Positions 53,801 through 62,956 of a stretch of 64,000 nucleotides of DNA are shown here, piece after piece (position 1 is the stretch's first letter; every line of letters begins with the position of its first letter). Under the pieces are notes generated by a model. The model worked only from the letters and a program-made list of their open reading frames with translations, searched no databases and was not told the origin of the DNA. A program made the position numbers and the translations under genes. The stretch is taken from NCBI GenBank assembly GCA_964551335.1, contig CAZKCO010000012.1:62001-126000 (forward strand), written 5' to 3'. The DNA comes from Tunicatimonas sp964551335 (GTDB lineage Bacteria > Bacteroidota > Bacteroidia > Cytophagales > Cyclobacteriaceae).

Positions 53801-56800
53801 TATCTAATTGAGTGGGAAGATGAGCAGCAAGCTGGGGTTCTTGCCTTAGGTGATACTGCGATTAATCTGCAACCAATTCTTTACAAAGTAACCGTAACCA
53901 ATTTACTGACCGGTTGCTCCGAAACAGAAACTATTGATATGACACTTGACCTCCCTGAGATCGATGCGGTTACATCAACTGAAAATACTAACTGTAAAAA
54001 TCCAAACGGAACTATTACGGTTCAAATGGCGGGGAGCGCGGGGTCGTATGACTACATGCTCATCCAAATGAGTCCAGTACAAGATACTACATTTAGTAAT
54101 AACCCTTCTTTCAACGGATTGGATGAAGGGATTTATGAAGTGAGAGCATACGACCCAACGAATGATTGTGGATTGTATACCAGTGGTGAAAGGGTTGAGA
54201 TAATTACTTCAAAAGTAATCGATGACATTACAATTGAAGTAGCAAAGGAACAAACAGCATGTAGTTTTCCCTACGATGGTCAACTGACAGCTGTTGTAGC
54301 CAATCCCAATAAATATGACTGGACCTGGTACCGAGGAACGGTTACTTCTGGACCTTTAGCTCAAATTGTGGCTAACGACTATATCACACCTGATACTTTA
54401 AGTACCAACCTTACGGATGTATATACAGTGGTAGCTACTGATAATTCTTCCGGTTGCACATTTACCGAATCAATTACGCTTACCGAAAATGTAATTGTAC
54501 CAGCCATTGATCCTACGGATGTAAATATCTTGCAGCATCAAACTACTTGCGAGCCTAACGGGCAAGTGCAAGTCTCTATAGGAGGTGTTACTGCTGGCTA
54601 TCAATTTACGTTACAGCAAGGTAGCACAGTTATCGAGACTAACTTTACTGGTTTGTTTACCGGATTAGAAGCTGGCCCCTATGTGGCAATTGTTGAAGAT
54701 ACAGCGACAAACTGTGTATCTGACTTATCTTCTGTATTCCAGATTGAAAACCAGATTGCACCTTTTGGTACTATTGCTATCACTCAAACCCCTAAAACAA
54801 ACTGTGATCCGGCAGATCCTAACGGGGCTCTAAGTGTAACCGTAGGAGGAGTGACAACTGGTTACAATTTTAAATGGTTTGCTGGTGTAGACACTGCCTC
54901 GGCTGTTAACCCTCAACCAAGTGTACCCGGTCAGTTGTCCGGACAGGATGCTGGAAACTACGTAATTAGTATTGTGAGCCAAAGTAGTGGTTGTGATACG
55001 TTAATTTATACTTCAATCGCTGACCAATCATTTGATTACTTAGAAACAATCACTGCCACCAAATTAGATGATCAGCGTTATTGTACACCTGGAGTTTTTA
55101 GCGGTGGTATTGAAGCTGGTTTAACTGCTTCAATTTCGGGTGGAACTCCCGATACAGCAAACTATACTTACTACTGGTATAGTGGAACTAAGAACGATGT
55201 TCGTAATGGTTCGGCCACCCTCATTTCGGGTCAGAACCGCTCAGTTATCAATGGACTGGATGTTGGATGGTATTCGGTAAGAGCGGTTAAAAACGATGGT
55301 TCTGGATGTGCGGCAATCGATACAGCTCAAATCTATATTGAAGACTTACGTGATTTCCCCGTTGCCGGAATTAATGTGAGCGTCATTGAGCAGTCTTCCT
55401 GCGACGATACTAACCAGAATGGAGGTCTTCGTGGTGATGTAAACGGTAATACTGCGGGCTATGTGTTCACCTGGTATCAACTAGTTGGTGGTGTAGATAC
55501 CCCTATTACTGCCAATAACCCTAATGCAGTAGTTAGCGGCTTTTCGGTAGATAATATTGGAGTAGGAACATATATCCTAGAAGTTGAGAATGGTGAAACC
55601 GGATGTACTGGCCGGGAGCAAGTATATTTAGGCGATAATATTATCAAAGGCTCAGAAATTCGCTTAAACCTGACTGCTACCGCTGCTACATTTTGTAGCC
55701 CTCCTAATGGAGTAGCCGAAGTTACTTCTATTGACCTGTCGGAAGATGATGGGGTAACATTCACCCTCACCGATAATCTATCCAATTATAGTTATCAGTG
55801 GTACTTTGGTGAAGACACTACTTCAATAGTAACTGGAAATCCAACTGCTACAACTGCTCGGTTAGAGAACGTTGAACCTGGCATGTACACAGTTGTAGCG
55901 ACGAATATAAACTCTACTTGTGCATCCGTTGCTTATACCATTGAGGTTAAAAGCCAAATTCAGAATAACCTAAATTTTACTTTTACCCCCACTACCCAGG
56001 CTGACTGCGTAAATCCTGATGGTGCATTGACCGTAACCAGCATTACTGGTGCTACCGGCCCATTTACCTACCAATGGTATAAAGGTGGGGATGACACTTA
56101 TCCGCTAGCAGGTGAAACCTCGAGTACTTTAACCAACATCCGTTCGGATAAATACATGGTTCGGATTACCGATACCGGAACTGGCTGTTTTAAAGATTCT
56201 GTATATGTATTGGCACCAGATGCTAGTATTACTCCGGTACCACCAGCAGTTCTTTCTACTCCTCCCACAGCAGCCCGTACCTGTGATCCAACTGACTATC
56301 CTACCCTAGGTGGTGAGATTGAAGCAGAAGTAGAAAGTACGGTTCGGACAAATTTCTTTCCTGGTCATGCCGATAGTGATTTCTTTTATTACTGGTTTGA
56401 AGGTGAAAATGTTAAATACCTGAATGCGAGTACCACTCCGATCGATGATATTAGTAACTTTGACATTATGACTGCAGCACCTACGGCTGCAAACAATCAG
56501 TCAACAATTAGCGGACTGGCCCCAGGTTTCTACACCGTGATTGTAGTAGATGCTTTTGATTTCAATAATAGTGGGGGCGCTCTGGGCTGTCGGTCTGACC
56601 CAAGAACCTTTGAAGTAGTAGCTGAGTCTCAGTCACCAGACTTAATTGCGAGTACGGTTCAACCCAATACTTACTGTGATGGTACGAATGGACAAATGAA
56701 TTTTACTTTCGGCAAAAGAACCGGTGACAATACCGCTTTTAGTGGATATACGTTAGAAAATGCGATATTGAATAATGCACCGTTTTCTCCACTGGTTGCA

Positions 56801-59800
56801 AACATTGACGAAGTAAACGTTGGTAGCACAACAGAAATAGAAATTAGAGAATTAGTTGCAGGTGAATATGTGTTGACTTTCCGAGACCTGGAAACAAGCT
56901 GTGATACAACAATCACAGTAGAACTCGGAACTGAAATAGTACTTCCTAAACTAGTAGACAATAATATCCAAGTCAACAGCCATCAGACAAGCTGTGATCC
57001 TGAAAATGGCGAGTTAGAGGTTATTGCTTCGGCTACTACTGGAATAACTAATTTGGCCGACTATAGCTTTTATTGGCATAGTGCCCCAGTTACTCTTTCA
57101 TCAAATATAGATGATCCAGGTGCCTCTACTTACTTAGATAATGGTAATGTACTATCAGGTCGCGAGAGTGGGTTGTACTATGTCTATGCAATTAACAATA
57201 TTACTGGATGTGAATCAGGTCCTCAAGTAGGTGAGATTCTCTACCAAGTTTCTGAAACTCAGATAACGATAGTTCAGAACACCTCGAATGAAGATTGTTC
57301 TGGTACAGCCCAGGGTTCAATTACCGTAGAAGCTTTCGAGCAAGATGGTAGTGGTCCATTGGCAACTCCTGCTGGAAGCTACACCTTTAACTGGTTTGAT
57401 GAAAATAATGTTGCTGTACCCTCTTCAGAAGTAGGTAACCAGAGTACAATTAGTAACCTTCCTGATGGTGCTTACCGCGTAGAAGTACGAAATCACAATC
57501 TGGATTGTGAAACAGTTATCGCTCGAGATACGATTAGGTTTGAACCCATATTACCTGAATTTACTGCTGCAAGCGTAAGCAAGCAAAATGTAACTACTTG
57601 TAATGGAGATGGAAGAATTGAGATTACGCAAGTAATGGAAGATGGAGCCGTCATTCAATCAAGTGACGCAGCATTTGGCAACTATAACTTTGTTTGGTAC
57701 CAAGGCGATACTCTTAACGTACTTAATGGTGAAACTAGTAGTGTACTGGATGACCTATCCGTTGACACCTATTATGTAAAAATTACGAATAGTATTACAG
57801 GTGGATGTCAGTCCAGTGACTTTCTTCAAGTTGTATTGACTGACTCAATCCGTACACCGTTCGTCTACCTTGATTCTACCACTGATTTTATTAGTTGTAC
57901 TGGTGTTAATGAAGGCTCGATTACGGTTACAGCCGAAGAATGGGATGGGTCTGTACCAGCTGGTGGTTACAATTACTCTTGGACAATGGCTGATGGATCA
58001 ATGTTACCAGGAACAGCCTTGGGTGATGGCACGAATGTACTTAGCAATCTAGAAGCAGGTAGTTATGAAGTAACAGTGTTCAATCCGGAAAGCGGTTGTT
58101 CTGTATCTGCAGTATTCACAATTGATGCTCAGGTAGCAGTACCGGTTTTAACAATGAATAAGACAGCTGATCAGTCTAATTGTTTTCCTTCAAACGGTGC
58201 CGCTGAGGTAGCTAGCTTGACGTTTCAAGGAATAGCCTCGCCGTATGGCGACTATCAATTTGTTTGGTCGGTAGACAACTTCACTTCAACTATCGCTGTG
58301 AGTGACTATGGTCTGGATGCAAATGGACAAGTGGCTGATAGCCTCGCAGCTGGTAGTTACTTAGTAAAAGCAGTAAACCTTTCAACTGGTTGCGAGTCGC
58401 TTCCCGTACAGGTTAACATTATTGACTCTACCGGAAACGTAGTAGTAGTTCTAGACAATATTTCTGACCCAATTGTAGCCTGCGATCCGTCTAATGATGC
58501 GGAAGGCTCTATTGAGGTTGAGGTATTGAATAATAGTCAGTACATCACCCGCTGGTACGAAGGTGCTGTCATTACTGACCCGGCCGATAGTTTGACTGGA
58601 TTCAGTAACAGTTTGGAGGTTGAGAACCTAGTACCAGGTACTTATACCATTTGGGTACAAGACACCGTAACTGGTTGTGAAACTACTCGTTCATACACCA
58701 TTGAGGGTGTGGCCGTTCCGCTGTCGGTAAGCACTTCCGTCATGCCATTTACCAATTGTCTTAGCCCGAATGGCCAGATTGCAGCTAATGTGAGTGGTGG
58801 CAGTGGCAATTATTCTTATGAGTGGCTTGATAGTGCAGGTAACGTGTTAGCAATTGGCAATAATCGAAATATCATTACAGATGTTGAAAATGGAAGCTAC
58901 ACCGTACGGGTTAGCGACCAATCAGAAACTGATTGTTCTACTGTTGAAGCCATATCAGTTGTACCTGACTCAAGAGGAAACGAAGTACCTCTTGCGATAA
59001 CCAACGATTTCTCGGTTACTAATTGCGATGAAACCCGACCCAACGGCCAGTTATCAGCAATGGTGGAGGGAGAAATCTCCAGATACGATTTCTTTTGGTA
59101 CCAAGGTGAAGTTGTACAGGGTAATCCAATTGCTCAGAGACCGACTGCTAGCGATCTAGCTCCAGACACTTATTCAGTAGTTGCCCGAGATAAAGTAACT
59201 GGGTGTATTAGTGAGCCGGTAACTGCCGAGGTTATTTCCGAAATGGAAGACTTTATGCTTCCTACCCCTACCGCTATTTTACTATCGCCGGTGACTCGCT
59301 GTGTGAACCCTGACGGATCTGCGAAAGTAGTGATTGACAGCACACAAATGAATGGTACTGAAGTATTTGAATATTTGTGGTATGATGAAGATGGTAGAGA
59401 AATTTTCCGAAGCACTAAAACGAATATAGTGCGTGAACTAGCTGCTGGTGAATACTTTGTTTCCATTACAAATTTAGTGACAGGTTGTTTCTCTGAATCA
59501 ACTAGTATCACAGTACCTGAGGAGATTCGTATTCCTGACTTTGAAATCGTCACAACCCCTTCCACCTGTTATGAGCCGACGGGTTCTGCTCAATTGCGAT
59601 TCAATGAAAACATTAAGGTAGTTGACATAGAATGGCTAACTCCTGAAGGTTATTCCAATAAGTTTTTTCTGAATGGCCAAATGCCAGGACTATATGAAGT
59701 TACAGTTACTGATGATAAAGGATGTTCATTCACCAAGTCGGCAACTATTGAGAGCACGATTTACGCTTACAATGGTATTTCACCTAATGGTGATGGAAAT

Positions 59801-60046
59801 AATGATAAATTCATCATTAGTTGTATTGAAAATTTTGAGAATAATATTGTACGAATCTACAATCGTGCAGGTGCTTTAGTGTACGAGAACGAACGTTACG
59901 ATAATCTGACTTCTTACTTCGAAGGATTTGGAAATCGTGGATTATACATCGGAGGTGAGAAGCTGCCAGATGGTACTTACTTCTACATCATCGACAAAAA
60001 TAATGGTGATGATCCGGAGTCTGGATACTTAGAATTAATGAGATAA
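50804..60046 (+). CDS. giant type IX-secreted surface protein with SprB-like repeats and gliding-motility C-terminal domain
   Basis: The product has about 3080 residues. A signal peptide (MKCIKYLFSIGILFLIVSSN, cleavage after LLAQ) is followed by three Asp-rich calcium-type motifs (DGIDNDRDGNADC, DGIDNDGDGLIDC, GVDDDGDGFYDYYDGDC), then an FG-GAP/VCBS beta-propeller of about seven blades (VADVDNDDTPEVI, VADVDDDGFGEI, DYNGDGHLDVLMGG, VADVDGDGETEII). From residue about 870 to 2985 come about 22 Ig-like units of roughly 96 residues, each with an early Cys-x-PNG-type turn and a closing GC (SprB-like repeats). The C-terminal domain starting YNGISPNGDGNNDKF is the gliding-motility-associated type B sorting domain read by the type IX secretion system. 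Together this suggests a long surface adhesin or motility filament. The likely transport partner is the next gene. Confidence 0.93.
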   Translation: MKCIKYLFSIGILFLIVSSNDLLAQDCFDPSDPVYNSQACVKLRECYDTSNPAYGTPDCVLRTTENVLGTTPINCNDGIDNDRDGNADCADSKCPDCSSVPEICNDGIDNDGDGLIDCQDRDEISGCKASIHCENDCGNGVDDDGDGFYDYYDGDCLADPDNPNNYIVLQPDCEAVPTGNVFSIQAADSSDNQTSAAMGMPMVADVDNDDTPEVITTNGQTGMIYVLDGSDLSTIEHQTDFGPATRGYPVVADVDDDGFGEIFIVGNDNSIKAYHHDLTPYWNQPASSFNDGRIVNVADFNLDGVPELYQVNEIRDATTGNILIAGSHGSATYPSANSWRNDLNAAPVAIDMFPDAYCTDCQGLELVVGHIIYSVDVDNDGDGMHLTEIANMNNATTLPADYRAGGYHPKHSGFGNQTWSTTSIVDYNGDGHLDVLMGGTTGNENGPTSVFFWDIQNSEVKMFVVTRPGNTIAANRGNFRDLNGGSCDNTNELCTWRRGLGTLNIANIDADPELEVTFMSGSSLYALDQNLNVEWENHDQFWESSSGFTGTTVFDFDGDGASEVIYRDEINLYIVNGFNGEIASGFLDGSFCSSQTQGEYPIVADVDGDGETEIIVSCGRLRNGYGETPQTNNDRENGHIKVYKAAEGNYWVPARQVWNQFSYFNVNINDNLSVPAVPQSHHLSFSQLCNDPSAANSFSLNKFLNQSPRISYCGNLVFPAAKLDFVGDSTRITPPDCPDQEFQIRLFFENNGDEEVKSPIPISFYSENPRLPYSDTEEDPHFAIEYITIAGGLKPGDFVDTTLTVSGPRGAYTVYASLNDVGPYDNLGNKIANSAFYPLTNLNGPIRECDDTPTIVSIDVNPNPFQIVAIKLLDNRNCPGDVSNLNTGEVQVLAADSTTLQESEYDIVWTNIATGEVVGNTAMVTELDSGTYQVEINYNNGVYTCMGHPDTVRVERFEDWPDGEVVSLEIIQAVSSCAPGIADGQARVLINGTSPNDTDYLIEWEDEQQAGVLALGDTAINLQPILYKVTVTNLLTGCSETETIDMTLDLPEIDAVTSTENTNCKNPNGTITVQMAGSAGSYDYMLIQMSPVQDTTFSNNPSFNGLDEGIYEVRAYDPTNDCGLYTSGERVEIITSKVIDDITIEVAKEQTACSFPYDGQLTAVVANPNKYDWTWYRGTVTSGPLAQIVANDYITPDTLSTNLTDVYTVVATDNSSGCTFTESITLTENVIVPAIDPTDVNILQHQTTCEPNGQVQVSIGGVTAGYQFTLQQGSTVIETNFTGLFTGLEAGPYVAIVEDTATNCVSDLSSVFQIENQIAPFGTIAITQTPKTNCDPADPNGALSVTVGGVTTGYNFKWFAGVDTASAVNPQPSVPGQLSGQDAGNYVISIVSQSSGCDTLIYTSIADQSFDYLETITATKLDDQRYCTPGVFSGGIEAGLTASISGGTPDTANYTYYWYSGTKNDVRNGSATLISGQNRSVINGLDVGWYSVRAVKNDGSGCAAIDTAQIYIEDLRDFPVAGINVSVIEQSSCDDTNQNGGLRGDVNGNTAGYVFTWYQLVGGVDTPITANNPNAVVSGFSVDNIGVGTYILEVENGETGCTGREQVYLGDNIIKGSEIRLNLTATAATFCSPPNGVAEVTSIDLSEDDGVTFTLTDNLSNYSYQWYFGEDTTSIVTGNPTATTARLENVEPGMYTVVATNINSTCASVAYTIEVKSQIQNNLNFTFTPTTQADCVNPDGALTVTSITGATGPFTYQWYKGGDDTYPLAGETSSTLTNIRSDKYMVRITDTGTGCFKDSVYVLAPDASITPVPPAVLSTPPTAARTCDPTDYPTLGGEIEAEVESTVRTNFFPGHADSDFFYYWFEGENVKYLNASTTPIDDISNFDIMTAAPTAANNQSTISGLAPGFYTVIVVDAFDFNNSGGALGCRSDPRTFEVVAESQSPDLIASTVQPNTYCDGTNGQMNFTFGKRTGDNTAFSGYTLENAILNNAPFSPLVANIDEVNVGSTTEIEIRELVAGEYVLTFRDLETSCDTTITVELGTEIVLPKLVDNNIQVNSHQTSCDPENGELEVIASATTGITNLADYSFYWHSAPVTLSSNIDDPGASTYLDNGNVLSGRESGLYYVYAINNITGCESGPQVGEILYQVSETQITIVQNTSNEDCSGTAQGSITVEAFEQDGSGPLATPAGSYTFNWFDENNVAVPSSEVGNQSTISNLPDGAYRVEVRNHNLDCETVIARDTIRFEPILPEFTAASVSKQNVTTCNGDGRIEITQVMEDGAVIQSSDAAFGNYNFVWYQGDTLNVLNGETSSVLDDLSVDTYYVKITNSITGGCQSSDFLQVVLTDSIRTPFVYLDSTTDFISCTGVNEGSITVTAEEWDGSVPAGGYNYSWTMADGSMLPGTALGDGTNVLSNLEAGSYEVTVFNPESGCSVSAVFTIDAQVAVPVLTMNKTADQSNCFPSNGAAEVASLTFQGIASPYGDYQFVWSVDNFTSTIAVSDYGLDANGQVADSLAAGSYLVKAVNLSTGCESLPVQVNIIDSTGNVVVVLDNISDPIVACDPSNDAEGSIEVEVLNNSQYITRWYEGAVITDPADSLTGFSNSLEVENLVPGTYTIWVQDTVTGCETTRSYTIEGVAVPLSVSTSVMPFTNCLSPNGQIAANVSGGSGNYSYEWLDSAGNVLAIGNNRNIITDVENGSYTVRVSDQSETDCSTVEAISVVPDSRGNEVPLAITNDFSVTNCDETRPNGQLSAMVEGEISRYDFFWYQGEVVQGNPIAQRPTASDLAPDTYSVVARDKVTGCISEPVTAEVISEMEDFMLPTPTAILLSPVTRCVNPDGSAKVVIDSTQMNGTEVFEYLWYDEDGREIFRSTKTNIVRELAAGEYFVSITNLVTGCFSESTSITVPEEIRIPDFEIVTTPSTCYEPTGSAQLRFNENIKVVDIEWLTPEGYSNKFFLNGQMPGLYEVTVTDDKGCSFTKSATIESTIYAYNGISPNGDGNNDKFIISCIENFENNIVRIYNRAGALVYENERYDNLTSYFEGFGNRGLYIGGEKLPDGTYFYIIDKNNGDDPESGYLELMR

Positions 60047-60056
60047 TTAATATTCT

Positions 60057-60084
60057 CAGGTAGCAGCATTTTAGCTGCTACCTG
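60057..60084 (+). promoter_or_regulatory. perfect 11-bp hairpin between the giant gene and its SprF partner
   Basis: CAGGTAGCAGC (60057-60067) pairs with GCTGCTACCTG (60074-60084) around an ATTTTA loop, 11 bp after the giant gene. No T run follows, so it is not a standard terminator; it may reduce read-through, stabilise the upstream mRNA or be a processing site. Confidence 0.55.
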
Positions 60085-60099
60085 GGCTACTCAATACCC

Positions 60100-61026
60100 A
60101 TGATCAATAGACAGTTTAAAACCACAGTAATCACTTTATTTTTCGGGTTATTGGTATCAACTTCTGATTCCTTGGCCCAACAGCGCCCTGTTTTCTCCCA
60201 GTATATGTTCAACGGGTTGGTATTGAACCCGGCCTATGCGGGCAACCAAAAACAATGGGTGGTTAGCTTGGTTCATCGCGATCAATGGGTAAATGTGGAG
60301 GGATCGCCCAAGACTCAAAGTTTGGTAACGCATACGGCCCTCGAAAATCGCCCCGTAGGTTTAGGTATGATAATTTCCCGAGATCAGATCGGAATTCATG
60401 ATGACTATAGTATCTACGGTAGCTATGCCTATAAAATCAAGATGTTAGTTGGAACATTATCGTTGGGTCTTCAGGCTGGATTTAACTATACCCAATCTGA
60501 CTTTGAACGACTACGAAGATTCAATTTAAATGATCCTTCACTGTCTGGGACACAGACCAGATTTAGTCCCAACTTTGGGACGGGAGCTTTTTATAGTAAC
60601 AACACTACTTATGCCGGGATATCTATCCCATTCTTATTAAATAATAAAGTGTATAATCAAGCAGATGTTATTAGCGAAGCTACCGAACGCAGATATTATT
60701 TTATCACAGGCGGGCACGTTTTCTCACCTAACGAATTTCTGAAATTGAAACCCTCTACTCTCATCCGCTACCAAGAGGGTCAGCCGCTAGGAATGGACCT
60801 AAATATGAATGTATTTTTGCAAGATGTGGTAAATGTCGGTGCCTCTTACCGAAGCGGTGACTCGATGATCTTACTCTTTGAAGTACTTCTGAACCGCAGC
60901 TTCAGCTTTGGATATACCTACGACCATACTATCTCACGCATCCGCAACTACACCGATGGCACCCATGAATTTATGTTAAGCTACCGGCTCAAAATTGGCA
61001 ATAGCTACTGCCACAGCTACTTCTAG
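60100..61026 (+). CDS. PorP/SprF family type IX secretion outer-membrane protein
   Basis: The 308-residue protein has a signal peptide (TTVITLFFGLLVSTSDSLAQ) and the PorP/SprF landmarks: QQRPVFSQYMFNGLVLNPAYAG at the N-terminus of the mature protein, PKTQSLVTHT, GLGMIISRDQIGIH and a set of barrel strands such as SLGLQAGFNY, FGTGAFYSNNTTYAGISIP and SFSFGYTYDHTIS. SprF is needed for export of SprB in gliding bacteria; PorP is part of the type IX system. Placement just after the giant protein supports it as dedicated partner. Its stop interlocks with that of purA (CTAG at 61023-61026). Confidence 0.93.
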   Translation: MINRQFKTTVITLFFGLLVSTSDSLAQQRPVFSQYMFNGLVLNPAYAGNQKQWVVSLVHRDQWVNVEGSPKTQSLVTHTALENRPVGLGMIISRDQIGIHDDYSIYGSYAYKIKMLVGTLSLGLQAGFNYTQSDFERLRRFNLNDPSLSGTQTRFSPNFGTGAFYSNNTTYAGISIPFLLNNKVYNQADVISEATERRYYFITGGHVFSPNEFLKLKPSTLIRYQEGQPLGMDLNMNVFLQDVVNVGASYRSGDSMILLFEVLLNRSFSFGYTYDHTISRIRNYTDGTHEFMLSYRLKIGNSYCHSYF

Positions 61027-62315
61027 TTGTTTACAAGAATAGTTTCGGCTTTAACCAGAGTTTGTAAGCGTTTAGGTCCAAGAGATACCAGATTAATCGG
61101 TACTTTAACGAACCTTTCTATGAACTGCACATAGTTGAGAAAAGATTCAGGAAGCTCAGAAAAGTCAGATACTGAATTTACATCGAAATCCCAGCCAGGT
61201 AATGTAGTATATACGGGTGAAACGACATTATCTCTCAAATCGTGAGGAATATAATCAACTTTTGTTCCGTCAGATAACTGATAGTTAGTACAAACTGAGA
61301 TTTCGTCCATACCATTGAGTACATCTGCTTTCATCATAAATAGTTGGGTGACGCCGTTCAACTTGACGGCATAATTCAAAGCGGGAAGATCAAGCCAGCC
61401 ACAGCGTCTGGGCCTACCGGTAGTTGCTCCAAATTCACTACCCTTTCTACGTAACTCTTCCCCCAACGCATCGTGAAGTTCGGTAGGAAATGGGCCGGAG
61501 CCAACCCGAGTGCAATAAGCTTTAAAAATCCCAAAAACTTCGCCAATGTGTCGGGGGGCAATCCCCAACCCTGTACAAGCACCAGCTGCGGTTGTAGTTG
61601 AACTGGTGACAAAAGGGTAACTACCAAAATCTATGTCTAGCAAAGAACCCTGCGCTCCTTCAGCTAAAATTGGTATCTTACTGGCTAGTTTATCGTGAAG
61701 ATATATTTCACTGTCAATCAGTTTTAAATTTTTTAAGAAATCAATTGCACTCCAGAAGTCCTGTTCCAAGGACTCTAGTTCGTAAGGGTACTGAAAGGTC
61801 GATAATTTTTTTTGATGCTCTTCTACTCGCTGCTGATATAAGCTTGCGAAATCTTCACGAAGCACATCCCCTACTCTTAAACCTAACCTCCCAACCTTAT
61901 CCTGGTAGGTAGGACCAATACCCTTTAGAGTAGAACCGATTTTCTTATCCCCCTTATACTGCTCATAAGCAGCATCTAAGAGTCGATGAGTTGGTAGTAT
62001 CAATTGAGCTTTCTTAGATATGAATAGGTTACCGGTTGGGTCTACTCCTTTTTTCTGTAATTCTTCTATCTCATGCCGAAGAATTATTGGATCCAGAACC
62101 ACTCCGTTGCCAATAATATTCTCCGTTCCTGACCTGAAAACACCCGACGGTATTTGGTGCAAAACGTGTTTGGTATCATCAAATTCTAAGGTATGACCAG
62201 CGTTAGGTCCTCCCTGAAAACGGGCAATTACTTTATAGTTTGGTGCCAGATAATCAACCACCTTACCTTTTCCTTCATCGCCCCACTGGAGACCTAATAG
62301 CACATCGACGCTCAT
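61023..62315 (-). CDS. purA: adenylosuccinate synthase
   Basis: The 430-residue enzyme joins IMP and aspartate using GTP in AMP synthesis. The N-terminal GLQWGDEGKGK carries the catalytic Asp and P-loop-like Gly motif; RFQGGPNAGHTLEF, IGSTLKGIGPTYQDK, AEGAQGSLLDIDFGSYPFVTSS and TTGRPRRCGWLDLPAL follow in order. Length and domain order are normal. It is convergent with the sprF-like gene and ends in an interlocked CTAG, leaving no room for a terminator between them. The Fur-family gene lies 70 bp upstream on the same strand. Confidence 0.97.
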   Translation of the reverse strand: MSVDVLLGLQWGDEGKGKVVDYLAPNYKVIARFQGGPNAGHTLEFDDTKHVLHQIPSGVFRSGTENIIGNGVVLDPIILRHEIEELQKKGVDPTGNLFISKKAQLILPTHRLLDAAYEQYKGDKKIGSTLKGIGPTYQDKVGRLGLRVGDVLREDFASLYQQRVEEHQKKLSTFQYPYELESLEQDFWSAIDFLKNLKLIDSEIYLHDKLASKIPILAEGAQGSLLDIDFGSYPFVTSSTTTAAGACTGLGIAPRHIGEVFGIFKAYCTRVGSGPFPTELHDALGEELRRKGSEFGATTGRPRRCGWLDLPALNYAVKLNGVTQLFMMKADVLNGMDEISVCTNYQLSDGTKVDYIPHDLRDNVVSPVYTTLPGWDFDVNSVSDFSELPESFLNYVQFIERFVKVPINLVSLGPKRLQTLVKAETILVNN

Positions 62316-62385
62316 ATAGTTTTGGTTAGATAAAAAAAATGGGATTCAATGCAAGGCACTGATACCCCAGAATAAAATAATAAAT

Positions 62386-62880
62386 TTAGTTAGATTTTTC
62401 TACACTCGATACATTCTGGGCCGGTCTTCGTTCGCAGTTTTCACGGTTACAACTACCGTATAAGATTAATGAATGGTGGTCTACGTCGTAACCCAGTAAC
62501 TCCCCTACCATCTTTTGTATATTGTAAATACGGGGGTCACAAAACTCCATAACTTGATTACAATCAGTGCAGATAAGATGATCGTGTTGTTTATACCCGT
62601 AGTTTTTTTCGTACTGCGCTAGATTCTTGCCAAACTGATGTTTACTTACCAAGTCACATTCCACCAAAATATCTAAAGTGTTGTAAACGGTAGCTCTACT
62701 CACCCGGAAACCCTTATTTTTCATATTGATATATAAGGACTCAACATCAAAGTGTCCTTCACGAGAGTAAATCTCTTCTAGAATTGCAAATCTCTCCGGT
62801 GTTTTACGATACCCTTTCTTCTCGAGATAGGTAACAAATGTACTCTTTACTTTATTAAATACTTCGGTGTTTAATGCCAT
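62386..62880 (-). CDS. Fur family metal- or peroxide-responsive repressor
   Basis: From the ATG at 62880 the product has 164 residues. The winged helix is clear (KKGYRKTPERFAILEEIYSREG and RVSRATVYNTLDILVECDLV), followed by the dimerisation domain with the metal-site His/Cys cluster KQHDHLICTDCNQVMEFCDP and a final Cys pair (GSCNRENC) that would form the structural zinc site. Family members sense Fe, Zn or peroxide; the sequence does not allow a choice. A longer frame reaches 62967 and overlaps the RelA/SpoT end; the shorter start matches family length. Confidence 0.9.
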   Translation of the reverse strand: MALNTEVFNKVKSTFVTYLEKKGYRKTPERFAILEEIYSREGHFDVESLYINMKNKGFRVSRATVYNTLDILVECDLVSKHQFGKNLAQYEKNYGYKQHDHLICTDCNQVMEFCDPRIYNIQKMVGELLGYDVDHHSLILYGSCNRENCERRPAQNVSSVEKSN

Positions 62881-62956
62881 TGATTTTTGTCTAGATTGCA
62901 AAGATATGATTTTCGTAGAAAGCCCCTTCATTATTCTACTCAAGAATTTTGAGCAA

